Shown: positions 7,771 through 9,572 of the stretch, one piece after another
Layout of the letters: each line of letters starts with the position of its first letter
Position numbering within the stretch: position 1 is the first letter of the stretch
NCBI GenBank assembly: GCA_030620255.1
Contig: JAUXFB010000021.1
Span: 1 to 9,572, forward strand
Length of the DNA: 9,572 bases
Source: Candidatus Aminicenantota bacterium
GTDB lineage: Bacteria; Acidobacteriota; Aminicenantia; UBA2199
Direction of reading: 5' to 3'
Notes under the pieces: generated by a model
What the model saw: only the letters and a program-made list of their open reading frames with translations
Told to the model about the DNA's origin: nothing
Database searches by the model: none
Made by a program: the position numbers and the translations under genes

Positions 7771-7781
7771 ATTATATTATA
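7771..7781 (-). promoter_or_regulatory. Candidate -10 elements of the MATE gene
   Basis: Two overlapping TATAAT boxes on the minus strand (7781-7776 and 7776-7771) precede the MATE ATG by 14 and 9 nt. No good -35 is found at 16-18 nt from either. The position would place transcription start within a few bases of the start codon. The region 7762-7903 is a divergent promoter region shared with the GYD gene. Confidence 0.3.
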
Positions 7782-7891
7782 TCTGCATTCATTTTAAAAC
7801 TCATTTAGCTGTTTTTTGATTCCGTATCCAATTTTTTACATAAAAATTATTTTTATTGAATATTTTATAAAATTGAATTATTATAATTATT

Positions 7892-7896
7892 GGGGG
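7892..7896 (+). promoter_or_regulatory. Ribosome-binding site of the GYD gene
   Basis: GGGGG followed by T, 7 nt upstream of the ATG at 7904, is the only G-rich stretch in this AT-rich leader and fixes the start. A TATAAT at 7882-7887 lies just before it, but its -35 is unclear (TTGAAT at 7856-7861 is 20 nt away). Confidence 0.5.
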
Positions 7897-7903
7897 TAAT
7901 AAT

Positions 7904-8203
7904 ATGGAGTTATATGTTCTAATGACAAAATTAACTCCTGAAATCTCAGGAGATCTTAAAAGACGTGAAGCAATTGGAAAAGAATGGAAAAAAAAAGTAG
8001 ATAGGCTGTGCCCTGATGTGAAATGGATTGCTCACTATTCTCTACTTGGACCATATGATTTTATGGATATCTATGAGGCTGAAAATAATGAAACAGCTTC
8101 AAAGGTCTCTATGATTACAAGAGCTAATGGAGCTCTTTCTGTTGAGACCTGGCCTGCTATGAACTGGTCTAATTTTCTGAGTATGATAAAAAAGATTGAA
8201 TAG
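7904..8203 (+). CDS. GYD-domain protein
   Basis: 99-residue soluble protein of the GYD family, a small ferredoxin-like alpha/beta fold. The N-terminal strand MELYVLMTKLTPE, the central WIAHYSLLGPYDFMDIYEA with the family-naming motif as GPYD (49-52), and the late ALSVETWPAMNW are characteristic. Length is normal for the family. The biochemical role of GYD proteins is unknown; the fold resembles dimeric alpha/beta-barrel proteins, but no catalytic residues can be assigned. It begins a two-gene plus-strand unit with the 81-residue protein that follows after 29 nt. Confidence 0.88.
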   Translation: MELYVLMTKLTPEISGDLKRREAIGKEWKKKVDRLCPDVKWIAHYSLLGPYDFMDIYEAENNETASKVSMITRANGALSVETWPAMNWSNFLSMIKKIE

Positions 8204-8232
8204 TTTTAATAATATCTAATTAAACACATTGC

Positions 8233-8478
8233 ATGAAAGTAGAAGAAATTGATGTGTCTGCTTATTCAGGCTATAAACTTTATGAGAAACCCTTAAAATT
8301 CATTTACAAAAATGAGGAATTCACAATTGATAAAATTTTAAGTAGAAGTACAAAAGATTCATTTTTAAATCACAAAACACAACACTGGTTTAAAGTACTG
8401 TGCAAAAACAAAAAAGTTTTTACAATTTTTTATGACATTGATCAGGATAAGTGGTTTATTTTTCTATTCCCTTTCTAG
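8233..8478 (+). CDS. Small uncharacterised protein
   Basis: 81 residues, no recognised family. Hydrophobic and aromatic residues alternate as in a small beta-rich protein: SGYKLYEKPLKFIYKNEEF, then IDKILSRS, WFKVLCKNKKVFTIFYD and DKWFIFLFPF. This general pattern (a KPLKF...Y.GEEF...ILSR...WFKV...Y....W strand order) recalls short SH3-like bacterial proteins of the DUF6504 type, but only loosely. There is no signal peptide or membrane helix. The 29-nt gap after the GYD gene has no Shine-Dalgarno, so initiation is unexplained. Its last 23 bases overlap the end of cobO on the other strand. It is likely real because it fills the space between two genes and has a protein-like composition, but the evidence is modest. 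Confidence 0.6.
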   Translation: MKVEEIDVSAYSGYKLYEKPLKFIYKNEEFTIDKILSRSTKDSFLNHKTQHWFKVLCKNKKVFTIFYDIDQDKWFIFLFPF

Positions 8479-8986
8479 CTTGCACATTCTCTTTGAAATA
8501 GTGTTTTATCTCCTTCATCTCTGTTATTAGATCAGCTTTTTCCTTTATCTCTTCAGGAGCATAACGCCCTGTTAAAATCAACTCGATATTCTCTGGTTTA
8601 CTTTCAATAATCTCCAAAATGTACTTTTTATCAATTATTTTAAAATGCAGAAGCACATTCACTTCATCAAGAATAATAATATTATATTTTTTGCTATGTA
8701 TTGCTTTTTTAACAGCTTCAACCCCATCCATAGCACACTTTTTTTCCTCTTTAGAGGGCTCTTCTCCTGTGTGATGAAACTCAGGTAAACCAAACTGCTC
8801 AATTTTAATATATTCATTTAGATATCTATTTATTGATATAAGTTCTTTATACTCTCTTTTTTTCATAAACTGTGCAATATATGTTCTCATACCATTGCCT
8901 GCTGCACGAAGAGCAAGTCCAAGAGCTGCGGTGGTCTTCCCTTTCCCATTACCAGTATAAATCTGGACATAACCTTTAAATTTCAT
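8456..8986 (-). CDS. cobO: Corrinoid (cob(I)alamin) adenosyltransferase, CobO/BtuR type
   Basis: 176-residue P-loop enzyme of the CobA/CobO/BtuR family, at about the usual length. The P-loop TGNGKGKTT is at 11-19, the ILDEVN Walker-B-like motif at 105-110, LTGRYAPEEIKEKADLITEM at about 138-157 and the ending VQARKGIEK at 168-176. It transfers the adenosyl group of ATP to cob(I)alamin or cobinamide, giving coenzyme B12 forms, in the cytoplasm. No other cobalamin gene is nearby, so salvage or isolated placement is possible. There is no Shine-Dalgarno; TATAAT lies 6 nt before the ATG, which is the spacing expected for a leaderless message. The 3' end overlaps the small protein on the other strand by 23 nt. 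Confidence 0.95.
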   Translation of the reverse strand: MKFKGYVQIYTGNGKGKTTAALGLALRAAGNGMRTYIAQFMKKREYKELISINRYLNEYIKIEQFGLPEFHHTGEEPSKEEKKCAMDGVEAVKKAIHSKKYNIIILDEVNVLLHFKIIDKKYILEIIESKPENIELILTGRYAPEEIKEKADLITEMKEIKHYFKENVQARKGIEK

Positions 8987-8992
8987 ATATTC

Positions 8993-8998
8993 ATTATA
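8993..8998 (-). promoter_or_regulatory. Candidate -10 element of cobO, possibly leaderless
   Basis: TATAAT at 8998-8993 on the minus strand ends 6 nt before the cobO ATG, so the predicted transcription start is the A of the start codon. No matching -35 is evident at 16-18 nt. It was not seen as part of any other gene. Confidence 0.3.
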
Positions 8999-9038
8999 TC
9001 ATAATTAATGACTCAGTTGATTGATTTAGAATTTCTTT

Positions 9039-9572
9039 CTAATTATTAGATTTTTGCAATAATTCCCTTCTTGATTCTTTCATTTTTGTTGAATAAATTG
9101 TTGAAACACCATTTTCATCCATAGCTATACCATAGATATAATCAGCTTCTTCCATTGTCTTAAAATTATGTGTAATAACCAAAAATTGAGTTTTTTCTTT
9201 TAGTTTATGAAGAAACTTAAGAAATCTTTGGATATTTGCCTCATCTAAAGATGCATCAACTTCATCAAAAATGCAGAAAGGAGAAGGCCTATACTCAAAC
9301 AAAGCAAATAAAAATGCTAAAGATGTAAGGGCTTTTTCTCCTCCAGAAAGTAGCCTCAAACTTTGAAGTTTCTTGCCAGGAGGTTGAGCTTTTATCTCAA
9401 GTCCAGTTTCAAGGACATTATTTCTATCCAACAAACTAATTTCAGATTCGCCACCTTCAAATAGTATTTGGAAATTTTTTTTAAAATTATTATTAACTTC
9501 ATCAAATGCCTTAAAGAAACTTTCTCTTGACTCTTCATCTATCCTTTTTATTGCATCATTCATATCACAAAT
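9039..9572 (-). CDS. smc: Chromosome segregation protein SMC, C-terminal end (cut by window)
   Basis: The frame is open to the right edge, so only the last 177 codons of a much longer gene (about 1,150-1,200 residues in the family) are visible. They are the C-terminal ATPase half with LFEGGESEISLL, GLEIKAQPPGKK, the signature LLSGGEKALTSLAFLFALF and the Walker B/D-loop FCIFDEVDASLDEAN, followed by TQFLVITHNFKTMEEAD. Two such heads bind ATP across the dimer and organise the bacterial chromosome with ScpA and ScpB, which are not seen here. An internal ATG at 9563 should not be taken as the start, because the frame continues upstream (I-C-D). A 52-nt gap separates it from cobO. Confidence 0.96.
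   Translation of the reverse strand: MCDMNDAIKRIDEESRESFFKAFDEVNNNFKKNFQILFEGGESEISLLDRNNVLETGLEIKAQPPGKKLQSLRLLSGGEKALTSLAFLFALFEYRPSPFCIFDEVDASLDEANIQRFLKFLHKLKEKTQFLVITHNFKTMEEADYIYGIAMDENGVSTIYSTKMKESRRELLQKSNN

Noticed and set aside
7855..7887. TTGAAT ... TATAAT promoter for the GYD gene
   Set aside because: The spacer is 20 nt, beyond the usual range, and a start from this -10 would fall on the ribosome-binding site; recorded only as a note with that site.
8404..8421. AAAAAC-aaaaaa-GTTTTT hairpin downstream of cobO
   Set aside because: It lies within the coding sequence of the 81-residue protein (lysine codons followed by V-F), has a single G-C pair and is expected by chance in this composition.
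9561..9563. ATG near the right edge as a start of a 174-residue protein
   Set aside because: The frame stays open to the window edge and the sequence is the C-terminal half of SMC, so this is an internal methionine.

Overview
This AT-rich window (roughly 70% A+T by eye) comes from a bacterium. It carries a bacterial ffh-rpsP-khpA-rimM-trmD cluster, an SMC ATPase end and a fused FTCD. No rRNA, tRNA, CRISPR array or insertion sequence was seen. The DUF4388-J-TPR protein, the GYD protein, the bifunctional FTCD and a corrinoid adenosyltransferase would suit an uncultured anaerobic lineage of the acidobacterial/deltaproteobacterial type, but that placement is a weak inference.

Layout. At 108-1541 (+) is a regulator or chaperone-like protein with an N-terminal DUF4388-like part, a J domain and TPR repeats. 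It converges on a long minus-strand gene train read from right to left: MATE transporter (7761-6361), then ffh, rpsP, khpA, rimM, trmD and ftcD. From rpsP to ftcD the genes are packed tightly. The rpsP stop overlaps the khpA Shine-Dalgarno, rimM begins 6 nt after khpA, and rimM/trmD and trmD/ftcD overlap by ATGA. At 7904-8478 (+) are a GYD-domain protein and a small uncharacterised protein. The latter overlaps tail to tail with cobO (8986-8456, -). The right edge holds the C-terminal ATPase half of SMC (-), cut by the window.

The most notable point is the stretch 3895-4385, which at first looks empty. It encodes a clear RimM in two frames. The frame changes by one base at an 11-A run on the coding strand, next to a 7-A run. 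One extra A would give an uninterrupted 163-residue RimM; as written, the frame stops after 57 residues. This may be a sequencing or assembly indel, a genuine mutation, or a site rescued by transcriptional or ribosomal slippage. trmD starts inside the rimM stop and has no good ribosome-binding site of its own, so the frameshift could also affect TrmD production.

Functionally, the central operon combines co-translational targeting (Ffh), small-subunit assembly (bS16, RimM, KhpA) and tRNA m1G37 methylation (TrmD). A histidine/folate enzyme (FtcD) sits where rplS often follows trmD. There is no gene-free stretch longer than 300 bases once rimM is recognised.
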